A stretch of DNA of 64,000 bases from Gordonia malaquae NBRC 108250. GTDB taxonomy: Bacteria; Actinomycetota; Actinomycetes; Mycobacteriales; Mycobacteriaceae. The position numbers were made by a program, and so were the translations under genes. The number at the start of each line of letters is the position of its first letter. Position 1 is the first letter of the stretch. The notes beneath the pieces were generated by a model. It was not told the DNA's origin and made no database searches. It worked only from the letters and a program-made list of their open reading frames with translations. Shown one piece after another: positions 39,441-49,649 of this stretch. Location: the NCBI RefSeq assembly GCF_000344135.1, contig NZ_BAOP01000012.1, forward strand, positions 92,771 to 156,770, given 5' to 3'.

Positions 39441-40690
39441 ATGAATGACAGTCCGTCCAGCGCGTACGGTGTGCACTCCGAGGTCGGGACGCTGCGCAAG
39501 GTACTGGTCTGCGCGCCGGGGCTCGCGCACGAACGCCTCACACCGACGAACTCCGACGATCTGCTGTTCGACGACGTCCTCTGGGTGCAGAACGCGAAGC
39601 GCGACCACTTCGACTTCATGACGAAGATGCGTGATCGTGGAGTCGACGTGGTGGAACTGCACAACGTTCTTGCCGAGACCGTCGCCGATCCGGCCGCGCG
39701 CGCGTGGCTGCTCGACCGGAAGATCGTGCCGAACGAAGTCGGTGTCGGACTCGTCGCCGAGACCCGGTCGTACCTGGACGGACTCGACGCGCGCGAACTC
39801 ACGGAGCAGTTGATCGGCGGCATGTCGACGCGGGATCTCCCTGCCGAGCTGCGGACGGGTTACCTGTCTCTGGCCCGTGAGTCCGGCGGCGTCAACGAGT
39901 ACTTGATGCCGCCGCTGCCGAACACGCTGTACACCCGCGACACCACGTGCTGGATCTACGGCGGTGTCACGTTGAACCCTCTGTACTGGCCTGCGCGTCA
40001 CGACGAGACGTTGCTGATGAAGGCCGTGTACGAGTTCCACCCCGACTTCATCGGTTCGCCTGTCCGCTGGGGCGATCCGGAGAAGCACTGGGGCGGCGCG
40101 ACAATCGAGGGAGGTGACGTCCTCGTGCCGGGCGACGGTGTGGTGCTGATCGGCATGAGCGAACGGACCTCTCGACAGGCGATTACTCAGGTGGCGCAAC
40201 AGTTGTTCGCGGCCGGGGACGTGACGAAGGTGATCGTCGCCGGTATGCCGAAATTGAGGTCGGCGATGCATCTGGACACGGTGTTCACGTTCGCCGACCG
40301 CGATCTGGTCACCGTCTACCCGAAGATCGTCGACGCGATCGTCCCCTTCACGATCGTGCCGGCGGACAACGAGGTCGGTCTCGACGTGATCGAGGAGTCC
40401 GAGCACTTCGTCGACGTGGTCCGCAAGGCGCTCGGCCTCGAGGTGCTGCGCGTGTGGAAGCCGGTGGCAGCGAGTACGCGTCCGAGCGGCAGCAGTGGGA
40501 CAGCGGGAACAACCTCGTCGCCGTCGAACCGGGAGTCGTGTTCGCGTACGACCGCAACACCTACACGAACGCACTCCTGCGGAAGGAGGGCATCGAGGTG
40601 ATCACGATCGTCGGCGCCGAACTGGGCCGCGGGCGTGGGGGCGGCCATTGCATGACTTGCCCGATCATCCGTGACCCGCTTCCCGCGTAG
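39441..40690 (+). pseudogene. arcA: Arginine deiminase, frameshifted near the C-terminus
   Basis: Arginine deiminase converts arginine to citrulline and ammonia. From ATG 39441 the frame encodes about 337 residues with normal family blocks ([50 protein letters not shown]) up to LRV at 40454. The family sequence then continues in the -1 frame ([17 protein letters not shown] through [17 protein letters not shown]) to TAG at 40690. The catalytic Cys in GHCMTC is in the second part, so the first frame alone, which ends at 40601, is inactive. CGCGTGTGG would be CGCGTGGTGG in an intact gene, so a one-base loss explains it. It could also be a sequencing error. Confidence 0.85.
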
Positions 40691-40726
40691 GCGGACGGCA
40701 GCTCGGATCGTGCGAGAATGGACGGC

Positions 40727-41833
40727 ATGACGTCTCTGCCGCTCGTGTTCGACGCGCCCAAGCGTGGGCTTCCGCCCACGCACTTCGCCGACCTCGACGA
40801 GGCCGGACGCATCGCAGCGGTCGCCGAGCTCGGGCTGCCGAAGTTCCGCGCGAATCAGCTGGCCAAGCAGTATTACGGCCGGCTGACGGGCGACGTCACG
40901 GAGATGACGGATCTGCCCGCAGACAAGCGTGACGCGGTCGGCGAAGCCCTCTTCCCGACGCTGATGACGCCTGTCCGACACGTGGCGTGCGACGACGAGT
41001 CGACCCGAAAGACCCTGTGGCGACTGCACGACGGCACGCTTCTCGAATCGGTCCTGATGCGCTACAGCGACCGCACCACGCTGTGCATCTCCTCACAGGC
41101 CGGCTGCGGTATGGCCTGCCCATTCTGTGCCACGGGTCAGGGTGGTCTGGACCGGAACCTGTCGACGGCGGAGATCGTCGACCAGGTCCGTGCCGCGGCA
41201 CGGGCCACCCGCGACGGCGACCTCGGGGACCCGGGGCGACTGTCGAACATCGTCTTCATGGGCATGGGCGAGCCGCTCGCCAACTACAAGCGCGTTGTCG
41301 ACGCGGTCCGCAAGATCACGTCGCCCTCGCCGGAGGGCTTCGGCATCTCCCAGCGGCACGTCACCGTCTCGACTGTCGGACTGGCACCCGCGATCCGTCG
41401 CCTGGCGGACGAGGGGCTGTCGGTGACTCTCGCAGTCTCACTGCACACGCCGGACGACGAGCTCCGCGACACGCTCGTCCCGGTGAACACCCGCTGGTCG
41501 GTTGCCGAAGTGCTGTCGGCGGCGCGCTACTACGCCGACAAGACGGGCCGCCGTGTGTCGATCGAGTACGCGTTGATCCGCGACGTGAACGATCAGCCGT
41601 GGCGCGCGGACATGCTGGGGGAGAAGCTTCGTCGCACGCTAGGCTCTCTGGCGCACGTCAACTTGATCCCGCTCAATCCGACTCCGGGGTCGGAGTGGGA
41701 TGCGAGTCCGCGGCACGTCCAGGACGAGTTCGTCCGTCGGGTTCGCGAACAGGGGATCTCCTGCACCGTCCGCGACACCCGCGGCCAGGAGATCGCCGCC
41801 GCCTGCGGCCAGCTCGCCGCCGACGAACGCTGA
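40727..41833 (+). CDS. rlmN: 23S rRNA/tRNA A2503-C2 methyltransferase RlmN
   Basis: A 368-residue radical SAM enzyme that methylates C2 of A2503 in 23S rRNA and A37 in tRNAs. The 4Fe-4S motif CxxxCxxC is [15 protein letters not shown]. Further blocks are [23 protein letters not shown] and [19 protein letters not shown]. The mechanistic Cys is in [12 protein letters not shown] 40727 ([11 protein letters not shown]) matches the mycobacterial start; the ATG at 40718 is an alternative. The gene is convergent with the DUF2631 gene through a shared terminator. Confidence 0.95.
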   Translation: MTSLPLVFDAPKRGLPPTHFADLDEAGRIAAVAELGLPKFRANQLAKQYYGRLTGDVTEMTDLPADKRDAVGEALFPTLMTPVRHVACDDESTRKTLWRLHDGTLLESVLMRYSDRTTLCISSQAGCGMACPFCATGQGGLDRNLSTAEIVDQVRAAARATRDGDLGDPGRLSNIVFMGMGEPLANYKRVVDAVRKITSPSPEGFGISQRHVTVSTVGLAPAIRRLADEGLSVTLAVSLHTPDDELRDTLVPVNTRWSVAEVLSAARYYADKTGRRVSIEYALIRDVNDQPWRADMLGEKLRRTLGSLAHVNLIPLNPTPGSEWDASPRHVQDEFVRRVREQGISCTVRDTRGQEIAAACGQLAADER

Positions 41834-41860
41834 CAGCAGACCGGCGGGGACGAACGAAAA

Positions 41861-41893
41861 ACGGTCGTCCACCTCGATGAGGCGGACGACCGT
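41861..41893. terminator. Bidirectional terminator between rlmN and the DUF2631 gene
   Basis: ACGGTCGTCC (41861-41870) pairs perfectly with 41884-41893; inside it CCTC (41872-41875) pairs with GAGG (41879-41882). GAAAAA just before it gives a T-run on the minus strand. It serves the two convergent genes. Confidence 0.85.
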
Positions 41894-41912
41894 TGGTCGT
41901 GTGCAGGACGCG

Positions 41913-42182
41913 CTAGCGTCGCCAGGCGCCCTTCTTCGGGATCATCTTGAAGCCTGCATAGCCGATCAGGACTACGGCGAATCCGATGAGGAAGATGTCC
42001 TCGACGTGGCCGATGTGGTTGCCCTTCAGCATCGCGAGGCAGATCAGTCCCGAGACGAACGCGGCGATCGCGTACGTGCGCGGTGCGGTGCCGTGCCAGC
42101 CGAAGCGGGCCGACGGTGCATCGGCGGGCTCACGGACCCAGCCGGTATCGATCGCCTGGACCTCAGTACTTGCCACGTCCAC
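41913..42182 (-). CDS. DUF2631 family membrane protein
   Basis: An 89-residue protein with two predicted transmembrane helices (TYAIAAFVSGLICLAMLK and DIFLIGFAVVLIGYAGF) joined by a short polar loop and ending KKGAWRR. The N-terminal half contains WHGTAPRT. This matches the small actinobacterial DUF2631 family (Rv2876 type), whose function is unknown. GTG 42182 is used; GTG 42176 is also possible. It is divergent from dxr across 76 bases. Confidence 0.85.
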   Translation of the reverse strand: MDVASTEVQAIDTGWVREPADAPSARFGWHGTAPRTYAIAAFVSGLICLAMLKGNHIGHVEDIFLIGFAVVLIGYAGFKMIPKKGAWRR

Positions 42183-42258
42183 TCCTTATGACAGCCGGTA
42201 GTAGTTCGGGGTAAGCATAACCCGTGCCAGTGACGGAACCGGCACCCGGTGCGCGACA

Positions 42259-43428
42259 ATGTCAGATGTGACGACACGTGTGCTGATCCTCGGATCGACA
42301 GGCTCCATCGGTACCCAGGCGCTGGAGGTGATCGACGAGCATCCAGAACTGTTCGAGGTCGTCGGACTCGGTGCGGGCGGCGGCAATCTGGACCTTCTGG
42401 AACGCCAGGTGGCGGCGACCGGGCTCACCGCTTCCCGCATCGCGGTCGCCGACCCGGCCGCGGCCGGTGTACTCGCCGATCGGATCGGTGCGGGCGTCCT
42501 CGCCGGAGACGACGCGATGGTCCGTCTCATCGAGTCGGTCGAGGCCGACGTGGTGCTGAACGGCGTCGTCGGAGCGATCGGGCTGCGCCCGAGTCTTGCG
42601 GCGCTCGAGTCCGGGGCGCGGTTGGCGCTGGCGAACAAGGAATCGTTGGTCGCGGGAGGCGCGCTCGTCCTCGATGCCGCGGCCCCCGGCCAGATCGTGC
42701 CCGTGGACTCCGAGCACTCGGCGATCGCCCAGTGCCTGCGTGGTGGATCGGCATCGGAGGTCGACCGGCTGGTGCTCACCGCCTCGGGTGGTCCGTTCCG
42801 CGGTTGGACCGCGGAGCAGGTGGCGAATGTGACTCCCGAGCAGGCGGGCAAGCACCCGACGTGGTCTATGGGGCCGATGATCACGTTGAATTCGGCGACC
42901 CTGGTCAACAAAGCGCTCGAGGTGATCGAGGCGCATCTGCTGTTCGATGTGCCGTACGACCGGATCGACGTCACAGTGCATCCGCAGTCGATCGTGCACT
43001 CGATGGTGACGTTCGTCGACGGCGCGACCATCGCGAAGGCGTCGCCGCCGAGCATGAAACTCCCGATCGCTCTGGCGCTCGGCTGGCCGGACCGGGTGCC
43101 GGGCAGTTCGGCCGCCTGCGACTGGAGTCAAGCGTCGACCTGGACGTTCGAGCCGGTCGACAACGTCGTGTTCCCGGCGATCAACCTCGCCCGCGAAGCC
43201 GGGACCACGGGCGGAAGCCTCACCGCGATCTTCAACGCGGCCAACGAAGTCGCCGCCGACGGCTTCTTCGCCGGGCGGATCACCTTCCCGCGGATCGTGG
43301 GCGTCATCGCCGACGTGCTCGCCGACGCTGATCAGTGGACCGGCAGGCCGGGTACTCTGGACGAGGTCCTGGCAGCGGACCGGTGGGCACGCGAACGCGC
43401 TGCCGTGCTGGTCGCTGCTGCCACCTAG
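42259..43428 (+). CDS. dxr: 1-deoxy-D-xylulose 5-phosphate reductoisomerase
   Basis: The 389-residue enzyme forms MEP from DXP with NADPH, the committed step of non-mevalonate isoprenoid synthesis. The dinucleotide loop is [14 protein letters not shown]. Catalytic and metal-binding blocks are [34 protein letters not shown] and [17 protein letters not shown]. The C-terminal [16 protein letters not shown] is typical. It precedes rip1 and ispG, as in mycobacteria, so two MEP pathway genes sit together. Confidence 0.97.
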   Translation: MSDVTTRVLILGSTGSIGTQALEVIDEHPELFEVVGLGAGGGNLDLLERQVAATGLTASRIAVADPAAAGVLADRIGAGVLAGDDAMVRLIESVEADVVLNGVVGAIGLRPSLAALESGARLALANKESLVAGGALVLDAAAPGQIVPVDSEHSAIAQCLRGGSASEVDRLVLTASGGPFRGWTAEQVANVTPEQAGKHPTWSMGPMITLNSATLVNKALEVIEAHLLFDVPYDRIDVTVHPQSIVHSMVTFVDGATIAKASPPSMKLPIALALGWPDRVPGSSAACDWSQASTWTFEPVDNVVFPAINLAREAGTTGGSLTAIFNAANEVAADGFFAGRITFPRIVGVIADVLADADQWTGRPGTLDEVLAADRWARERAAVLVAAAT

Positions 43429-43454
43429 GTTCGTCGACGACTGGAGTCTTACGG

Positions 43455-44663
43455 GTGAGTTACGTGCTCGGCGTGGTGGCGTTCGCGCTCGCGCTGCTGA
43501 TCTCGATCGGTTGGCACGAGTTGGGACACCACCTCGCGGCCAAGGCCACCGGCATGAAGGTCCGCCGCTTCTTCGTCGGCTTCGGTCCCACTGTGTGGTC
43601 GACGCGTGTAGGGGAGACCGAGTACGGCCTGAAAGCGATCCCGCTCGGCGGCTTCTGCGACATCGCAGGCATGACGCCGCACGACGAGATGTCGATCATC
43701 GATCAGCCTCGGGCCATGTACAAGCAGGCCACGTGGAAGCGTCTTGTCGTCCTCATCGCAGGACCGGTCCAGAACTTCATCCTCGGCTTCATTCTGATCA
43801 TCGTGCTCGCGCTCGGGTGGGGACTGCCCGTCCTCGGTGACAAGCCGGTGCACGTCGCCGAGATCTCGTGCGTCGCTCCGACGACCGACGCGGAAGGCAA
43901 GCCCGTCCCGTGCACCGGAGCCGCACCCGCGGTCGACGCGGGACTGCGGACCGGTGACCTGATCGTCGCCGTCGACGGCTCGTCGATCTCCGACTCCACG
44001 GACATGATCGAGAAGGTCCGCGACGTGCAGGGCTCGACGGTGCTGACCGTCGAACGCGACGGTGAACGCACCGACGTGACGATCCCGGTGTCGCAGGTCC
44101 AGCGGATGGCGCAGAACCCGGACGGCACGTTGACGCCGGTGACCGTCGGTGCGATCGGCGTGACACTGTCGAACACGTTGGTCCAGCAGTACGACTGGGG
44201 CTCGGTCTGGGGTGGGGCGGTGTCGTTCACCGGCGACATATTCGTCGAGACCGCGAAGTCGTTGGCGTCGCTGCCGACGAAGATCGGTGACCTCTGGACG
44301 GCGGTGACCGGCGGTGAACGCGCCGTCGACTCGCCGGTCAGTGTGGTCGGAGCGTCACGCCTGGGCGGCGAGGCCGTCGAACGCGGCTACTGGGACCTGT
44401 TCATCGGGCTGCTGCTGAGCATCAACTTCTTCCTCGGCGCGTTCAACCTGGTGCCGCTGTTGCCGTTGGACGGCGGGCACATGCTGATCGCTCTGTACGA
44501 GAAGTTCCGCAACCTCATTCGCCGTGCCATGGGCATGACGGCCGGGCCGCCCGTCGACTACGTGAAACTGCTCCCGCTGACCTATGCGGTCGTGGCGGTG
44601 ATGGGTGCCTTCATGGTGCTGACTGTGACGGCGGACATCATCAATCCGATCCGACTCGGCTGA
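43455..44663 (+). CDS. rip1: Site-2 protease Rip1/RseP
   Basis: A 402-residue intramembrane zinc metalloprotease that cleaves anti-sigma factors and other membrane substrates. The HEXXH motif HELGH is at residues 21-25 inside the first helix. The third ligand lies in FNLVPLLPLDGGHM. A PDZ domain spans about 140-240 (GLRTGDLIVAVDGSSISDS). GTG 43455 begins exactly at the first helix. In M. tuberculosis Rip1 (Rv2869c) lies between dxr and ispG, as here. Confidence 0.95.
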   Translation: MSYVLGVVAFALALLISIGWHELGHHLAAKATGMKVRRFFVGFGPTVWSTRVGETEYGLKAIPLGGFCDIAGMTPHDEMSIIDQPRAMYKQATWKRLVVLIAGPVQNFILGFILIIVLALGWGLPVLGDKPVHVAEISCVAPTTDAEGKPVPCTGAAPAVDAGLRTGDLIVAVDGSSISDSTDMIEKVRDVQGSTVLTVERDGERTDVTIPVSQVQRMAQNPDGTLTPVTVGAIGVTLSNTLVQQYDWGSVWGGAVSFTGDIFVETAKSLASLPTKIGDLWTAVTGGERAVDSPVSVVGASRLGGEAVERGYWDLFIGLLLSINFFLGAFNLVPLLPLDGGHMLIALYEKFRNLIRRAMGMTAGPPVDYVKLLPLTYAVVAVMGAFMVLTVTADIINPIRLG

Positions 44664-44699
44664 CGTTCGCGGTACGGCGTGAGTCGGTAGACTCGGGGC

Positions 44700-45854
44700 A
44701 TGACTGATCTGATCGGGCTGGGAATGCCTGCTGGACCTCCGCCTGTTCTTGCACCTCGCCGAAAGACCCGCCAGATCCAGGTCGGGTCCGTCGGAGTCGG
44801 AAGCGACCACCAGATCTCCGTGCAGTCGATGTGCACCACGAAGACGCACGATGTGAACGCGACACTGCAGCAGATCGCCGAGCTCACCGCTTCGGGCTGC
44901 GACATCGTGCGCGTGGCCTGCCCCCGCCAGGAGGACGCGGACGCACTCGCCACGATCGCCAAGAAGTCGAAGATCCCGGTGATCGCCGACATCCACTTCC
45001 AGCCGAAGTACATCTTCGCCGCGATCGACGCAGGCTGTGCCGCAGTGCGCGTCAACCCGGGCAACATCAAGGAGTTCGACGGCCGCGTCAAAGAGGTCGC
45101 AAAAGCGGCGGGCGACGCGGGCATCCCGATCCGCATCGGCGTCAACGCCGGATCGCTCGATCCGCGACTGCTGAAGAAGTACGGCAAGGCGACACCTGAA
45201 GCACTCGTCGAGTCGGCGCTGTGGGAGGCGAGCCTGTTCGAGGAGCACGGCTTCGGCGACATCAAGATCTCGGTGAAGCACAACGACCCGGTGATCATGG
45301 TGGAGGCGTACCGCCAACTCGCGGCGCAGTCCGACTACCCCCTGCACCTCGGCGTCACCGAGGCCGGTCCGGCGTTCCAGGGCACGATCAAGTCGGCCGT
45401 CGCGTTCGGGTCGCTGCTGTCGGAGGGAATCGGTGACACGATTCGTGTTTCCCTCTCGGCACCGCCTGCCGAAGAGATCAAGGTGGGCGACGCGATCCTG
45501 CAGTCGCTCAACCTGCGTCCCCGCAAGTTGGAGATCGTGTCGTGCCCGTCGTGCGGCCGCGCGCAGGTCGACGTGTACAAGCTCGCGAATGAGGTGTCCG
45601 CCGGGCTGGAGGGTCTGGAAGTGCCGTTGCGCGTCGCGGTCATGGGATGTGTGGTCAACGGACCCGGTGAGGCGCGCGAGGCGGACCTCGGTGTCGCGTC
45701 CGGCAACGGCAAGGGCCAGATCTTCATCAAGGGTGAGGTGGTCAAGACCGTTCCCGAGGCTCAGATCGTTGAGACGTTGATCGCCGAAGCGCTGCGTATC
45801 GCCGAGGAGTCGGGGGACACTGAGAGCGGATCACCAGTCGTCTCGGTGAGCTGA
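44700..45854 (+). CDS. ispG: 4-hydroxy-3-methylbut-2-en-1-yl diphosphate synthase
   Basis: The 384-residue 4Fe-4S enzyme makes HMBPP in the MEP pathway. The TIM barrel fills residues 1-270 ([48 protein letters not shown]). Cluster cysteines are in [10 protein letters not shown] and [12 protein letters not shown]. It lies 36 bases after rip1 and two genes after dxr. An acetyltransferase follows. Confidence 0.97.
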   Translation: MTDLIGLGMPAGPPPVLAPRRKTRQIQVGSVGVGSDHQISVQSMCTTKTHDVNATLQQIAELTASGCDIVRVACPRQEDADALATIAKKSKIPVIADIHFQPKYIFAAIDAGCAAVRVNPGNIKEFDGRVKEVAKAAGDAGIPIRIGVNAGSLDPRLLKKYGKATPEALVESALWEASLFEEHGFGDIKISVKHNDPVIMVEAYRQLAAQSDYPLHLGVTEAGPAFQGTIKSAVAFGSLLSEGIGDTIRVSLSAPPAEEIKVGDAILQSLNLRPRKLEIVSCPSCGRAQVDVYKLANEVSAGLEGLEVPLRVAVMGCVVNGPGEAREADLGVASGNGKGQIFIKGEVVKTVPEAQIVETLIAEALRIAEESGDTESGSPVVSVS

Positions 45855-45912
45855 GACCCCTCGGCCGACCGCGGAGCATTGACGACTAGGACTTCGAACA
45901 CGGAGGTGGGAC

Positions 45913-46749
45913 GTGCTGCGATTGTTGGGCGGACGCCCGTTGGGAGCCCGTGACACCGAAGCGGTGAGCCGCGCCCTCGATCAAGACCCCGTCGGGTCGT
46001 GCATGGTCGCCGCACGCGTCGAGGCGTACGGCATGTCGCCGCGCTTTCTCGGTGGCGAGATGTGGAGTGCCTCCACGCCCGCCCAGTCGTTGTGCTTCTC
46101 GGGCGCCAATCTGATGCCGCTCCTCGGTGGCGACGCCGATCTCGACGATTTCGCGGGACGCGCTCTGGCATCGCCGCGCGGTTGCACGTCGGTCGTCGGA
46201 TACGCGCCGCTCGCCCTCGGCCTGTGGGAGCGGTTGGCGCCCATGTGGGGCGACCCGCGAGAGATTCGTCCCGATCAACCGCTGCTGGCGTTGAGCGGAA
46301 TGCCCGCCGTGATACCCGACCCGCTGGTCCGGCTCGTGACTCCTGCCGACCTCGACAACTACTTCCCGGCAGCCGTCGCGATGTTCCGCACCGAAGTGGG
46401 TGTGGACCCGTGCGAAGTCGACGGTGGTGCGTCGTACCGGCGTCGGTTGGCCGCGTTGATCTCGGCACGCCGCGTGTTCGCCCGGTTCGACGGTGATCGG
46501 GTGGTCTACAAGGCGGAGATCGGATCGATGTCGCGTCGGGTCGGACAGATCCAGGGCGTGTGGGTGGATCAGGAGTCGCGCGGCCACGGACTCGGTGCGT
46601 CCGGAACGGCAGCGGTCGCCGCAGCCATCGCACGGCAGGGACGTATCGCGAGTCTGTACGTCAACAGCTTCAACGCGCCTGCCCGTGCCACCTACCAGCG
46701 TGTCGGCTTCACCCAGGTCGGCACGTTCGCGACCGTTCTCGTCGACTGA
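45913..46749 (+). CDS. GNAT-family acetyltransferase
   Basis: A 278-residue protein with an N-terminal domain of about 110 residues (seen in Rv2867c-type proteins) and a C-terminal GNAT fold. The acetyl-CoA loop is the Arg/Gly-rich IQGVWVDQESRGHGLGASGT (about 215-234). The end NSFNAPARATYQRVGFTQVGTF is typical. GTG 45913 follows GGAGGTGGGAC. The neighbours ispG and the PBP match the mycobacterial order. Substrate is unknown. Confidence 0.88.
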   Translation: MLRLLGGRPLGARDTEAVSRALDQDPVGSCMVAARVEAYGMSPRFLGGEMWSASTPAQSLCFSGANLMPLLGGDADLDDFAGRALASPRGCTSVVGYAPLALGLWERLAPMWGDPREIRPDQPLLALSGMPAVIPDPLVRLVTPADLDNYFPAAVAMFRTEVGVDPCEVDGGASYRRRLAALISARRVFARFDGDRVVYKAEIGSMSRRVGQIQGVWVDQESRGHGLGASGTAAVAAAIARQGRIASLYVNSFNAPARATYQRVGFTQVGTFATVLVD

Positions 46750-46771
46750 CAAAGAAAGTCCTCCGCACACG

Positions 46772-48577
46772 ATGATCCTGCGTCGCGCCATAGCACTGTT
46801 CTGTGTCTTCGTGTTGGCGGTGACGGCCGCGGCGTGCTCGTCGGACGACGATGAACCCCGCGATGCGGCGGACCGTTTCATATCCGCGTTCGCCGCCCGC
46901 GACGTGCAGTCCGCGGCCGCCGTCACGACGAACCCGGACGGCGCGTCTCGCGCGATGTCCGAGACGTGGGAAGGCCTCGGCGCGGAGTCGATGTCTGCGC
47001 GCACCGGACGCGTGCGCGTGGATCACGATGTCGCCGACGTCGACGTGACGTACACGTGGTCGCTGCCGGGTGGGCGAACGTGGCAGTACCAGGCCACGCT
47101 GTCGATGGGCCGCAGCGACACCGGATGGTCGGTGCGATGGACGTCCACCGCCATTCACCCGAAGCTCGGCACCGACCAGCATCTCGCCGTCGGCGACCTC
47201 AGCCCGCCGAGAGCGAGTGTCAACGAGTCCGACGGCACCGAGGTGATGGTGAACGGCGTGGTCACTGGGGTGTTGTTCGACGGCCGCGCTGCGGCGCAGG
47301 CCGGGGACGTGATCGGACCCGCGACTCGACTCGTGCAGGTCATGGGCCCCTTCGTGCCCGGCCTGTCTGCGCAGCGGATCGCCGAGCAGGCCACCGCGTC
47401 CAGCGACCCGATGCCGATCGGGACCCTGTCGGAAGCGGATGCGGCCAGACAGCGTGATCAATTGGCACTGCCGGGCATCGTGCTGCGAGACGAGTCGGTG
47501 CTCCAGCCGCGGAATCCCGGCTTCGCCTCCGCCGTCGTCGCACGTGTCAAGAACGCCGTCGGCGCCGACATCATCGGCACTCCTGGATGGCGGGTGTCGG
47601 TGGTGAACGCCAACGGGCTGGTCGCAGATGTCGTCTTCGACCATCCCAGTGTCCCGGCGCCCGCCGTGTCCCTGACGCTGTCCCGGACCGTCCAGGACGC
47701 GGCACAGCGGGCGGTGAACGCCGTCGCAGGCAAACAGGCGATGACCGTCGCGATCCAGGCGTCCACCGGCAAGATCCTCGCGATCGCGCAGAACGGTGAC
47801 GCCGACCGCGCGGGATTCCCGGCCGCCGCGGGCCAGTTCCCACCGGGTTCGACCTTCAAGATGGTCACCTCGGCAGCAGCCATGTACGGGCGTCTGAGCG
47901 AGCCGGACGCGCAGGTGCAGTGCCCCGGCGAGATCACCATCGGTGAACGCACCATTCCCAACTACGACGGATTCTCGCTCGGCCAGGTCACGCTGCGACA
48001 GGCCTTCGCGGCGTCGTGCAACACCACGTTCGCAAAACTCGCCAGCGAGATGGGGCCGTCCGACCTCGCCCACGCGAGCGCCGCCATGGGCCTCGGCTCG
48101 GACTACACGATCGCGGGAATCGAGTCCGAAGCCGGATCGGTGCGTATCGAACCCGAACTCGTGCGACGCAGCGAGGACGGCTTCGGGCAGGGCACTGTAC
48201 TCGCGAGCCCGCTCGGAATGGCGTTGGTGTCGGCGACAGCGGCCACCGGTCGTCGGCCCGTCCCGCAACTCATCAACGACCGCCCGACCAAAGTCGTCGG
48301 GCCGACCGTCGACTTCGACGGCGACGTCTACGCGCGCTTGCGGACGATGATGCGCGCCGTCGTGACGTCGGGGACGGCGTCGGCGATCGCTGATCAAGGC
48401 GAGGTGTACGGCAAGACAGGTGAGGCCGAGGTCGCGGGCGGATCGCACGCGTGGTTCGCGGGTTTTCGCGGCGACATCGCTTTCGCCACTCTCATCGTGA
48501 TGGGCGGGGGATCGGAAGCCGCAGTGGCCGTCACCCGAGACTTTCTCGCGGCCCTGCCCACCGACTACCGCCCCTGA
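46772..48577 (+). CDS. Penicillin-binding lipoprotein (Rv2864c-like transpeptidase)
   Basis: A 601-residue cell-wall transpeptidase. The N-terminal signal ends in a lipobox with Cys (LAVTAAACSSDDD), so it is a lipoprotein. An NTF2-like MecA_N region (about 30-140) and a dimerisation domain precede the penicillin-binding domain. Active-site motifs are Ser360-TFK363, Ser415-C-N417 and Lys548-T-G. It resembles M. tuberculosis Rv2864c. ATG 46772 is 22 bases after the acetyltransferase stop. Confidence 0.92.
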   Translation: MILRRAIALFCVFVLAVTAAACSSDDDEPRDAADRFISAFAARDVQSAAAVTTNPDGASRAMSETWEGLGAESMSARTGRVRVDHDVADVDVTYTWSLPGGRTWQYQATLSMGRSDTGWSVRWTSTAIHPKLGTDQHLAVGDLSPPRASVNESDGTEVMVNGVVTGVLFDGRAAAQAGDVIGPATRLVQVMGPFVPGLSAQRIAEQATASSDPMPIGTLSEADAARQRDQLALPGIVLRDESVLQPRNPGFASAVVARVKNAVGADIIGTPGWRVSVVNANGLVADVVFDHPSVPAPAVSLTLSRTVQDAAQRAVNAVAGKQAMTVAIQASTGKILAIAQNGDADRAGFPAAAGQFPPGSTFKMVTSAAAMYGRLSEPDAQVQCPGEITIGERTIPNYDGFSLGQVTLRQAFAASCNTTFAKLASEMGPSDLAHASAAMGLGSDYTIAGIESEAGSVRIEPELVRRSEDGFGQGTVLASPLGMALVSATAATGRRPVPQLINDRPTKVVGPTVDFDGDVYARLRTMMRAVVTSGTASAIADQGEVYGKTGEAEVAGGSHAWFAGFRGDIAFATLIVMGGGSEAAVAVTRDFLAALPTDYRP

Positions 48578-48594
48578 CCGGCCCTGTCGCTCCG

Positions 48595-48621
48595 CCGCCG
48601 ATTCAGTTCAGGAATCGGCGG
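48595..48621 (+). terminator. Possible terminator after the PBP gene
   Basis: CCGCCGATTC (48595-48604) pairs perfectly with GAATCGGCGG (48612-48621) around a seven-base loop. No T-run follows, so efficiency is uncertain. Confidence 0.5.
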
Positions 48622-48767
48622 ACGCCGACGCCGGATCTGGGTGTTTCGTCAATTCCGTGCCAGGCGTGTGCACCATTCGGATGAACCCCCGTCGTGCATT
48701 CGGTCTAATGAGGGCATAGGTTATGGAAGTCTCACGGGAGACCCTGTAGTGAAAGTCGAGGCGAACC

Positions 48768-49598
48768 ATGACTGGTCCCACACCCGGATACCCCGGGCAG
48801 AATCCCGAGCACGGTGGCGCTCCCCAATACGGCGCGCCCCAGTACGGTGCTCCCCAATACGGCGCTCCCCAGCAGGGCCAGCAGCCCCAGTACGGCGCTC
48901 CCCAACAGCCTCAGTACGGCGCTCCCCAGCAGCCACAACAGTACGGGCAGCAGCAGTACGGCGATCCTCAGTACGGACAGGGGCAATCCGGTCAGGCTCA
49001 AGCGGGGCAGTACGGACAGCCTCAGTATGACCAGCAGGCGCAGTACGGGCAGCAGCCCTACGCGCAACAGCCTTACGGTGCGGCCCAGTATGGACAGCAG
49101 TACGCGCCCCAGAACGCAGGGATGGGCGTCGGGCTGAGCCAGAAGGTGGTCACCGCGTTGTGGGGTGTCGTCGGGGCGGCCGTTGTGGTCATCATCGCGG
49201 CATTCCTGCCGTGGGTGACCATCAGCGGCTTCGTCAACGACTCTGCGTCGGGCGTCGGAGACGGCAAGGACGGGGTGATCACCCTGATCCTCGGTCTGAT
49301 TGCGGCAGGAGTTGCCGGAGCCGCGGTGTTCTTGACGGCGAAGCAAGCGGCGCTGCCGCTCGCCGCAGGTGTCACCGCAGTGTTGGCAGGCGTCATCTCG
49401 GTGCTCGTCGCGATCGTCGACATCGCCGACGTCAGTGACGCCGCGAACGACATCAATTCAGGTTCGACGAGTCCGTTCGGAACGTCGTTCGACATCGAGG
49501 CTCATGTCGGCTTCGGTCTCTGGCTGACCTTGGTGGCAGCACTCGCGCTCGTTGCGACCGGTGTCGCAGTGATCATCCTGCGGAAGAAGAACGCCTGA
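48768..49598 (+). CDS. PQYG-repeat membrane protein
   Basis: A 276-residue protein. Residues about 17-110 are low complexity, built from PQYGAPQ, QPQYG and GQQQYG units (Gln, Tyr, Gly, Pro); the DNA shows matching tandem repeats. Residues 120-276 have four hydrophobic helices (GVVGAAVVVIIAAFLPWVTI, LILGLIAAGVAGAAVFLTA, a Val/Leu-rich third, LTLVAALALVATGVAVIIL) and end RKKNA. This layout is common in actinobacterial membrane proteins of unknown role. The prion-like Gln/Tyr-rich N-terminus is probably cytoplasmic and disordered. Confidence 0.8.
   Translation: MTGPTPGYPGQNPEHGGAPQYGAPQYGAPQYGAPQQGQQPQYGAPQQPQYGAPQQPQQYGQQQYGDPQYGQGQSGQAQAGQYGQPQYDQQAQYGQQPYAQQPYGAAQYGQQYAPQNAGMGVGLSQKVVTALWGVVGAAVVVIIAAFLPWVTISGFVNDSASGVGDGKDGVITLILGLIAAGVAGAAVFLTAKQAALPLAAGVTAVLAGVISVLVAIVDIADVSDAANDINSGSTSPFGTSFDIEAHVGFGLWLTLVAALALVATGVAVIILRKKNA
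48813..49095 (+). repeat. Tandem PQYG-coding repeats
   Basis: Imperfect units around CCCCAGTACGGCGCT repeat in the coding strand, giving PQYGAPQ repeats in the first part of the gene and looser QYGQ units later. They keep the reading frame. The region is liable to length change by slippage. Confidence 0.8.
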
Positions 49599-49613
49599 CG
49601 AGTTCGAATGCCG

Positions 49614-49644
49614 AACGCGCCGTCCCGTCGAGGGGCGGCGCGTT
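49614..49644. terminator. Bidirectional terminator between the PQYG gene and hmuV
   Basis: AACGCGCCGTCCC (49614-49626) pairs with GGGGCGGCGCGTT (49632-49644), with one G-T pair and a five-base loop. It lies between two convergent stops (49598 and 49650). Confidence 0.8.
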
Positions 49645-49649
49645 TGTCG

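Noticed and set aside
40440..40470. Programmed -1 frameshift in arcA
   Set aside because: No slippery heptamer or downstream structure is evident, and arginine deiminases are not known to use frameshifting. A one-base loss or sequencing error is simpler.
48813..49095. CRISPR-like array
   Set aside because: The repeats are in frame within a gene, lack unique spacers and encode a Gln/Tyr/Gly/Pro-rich domain.
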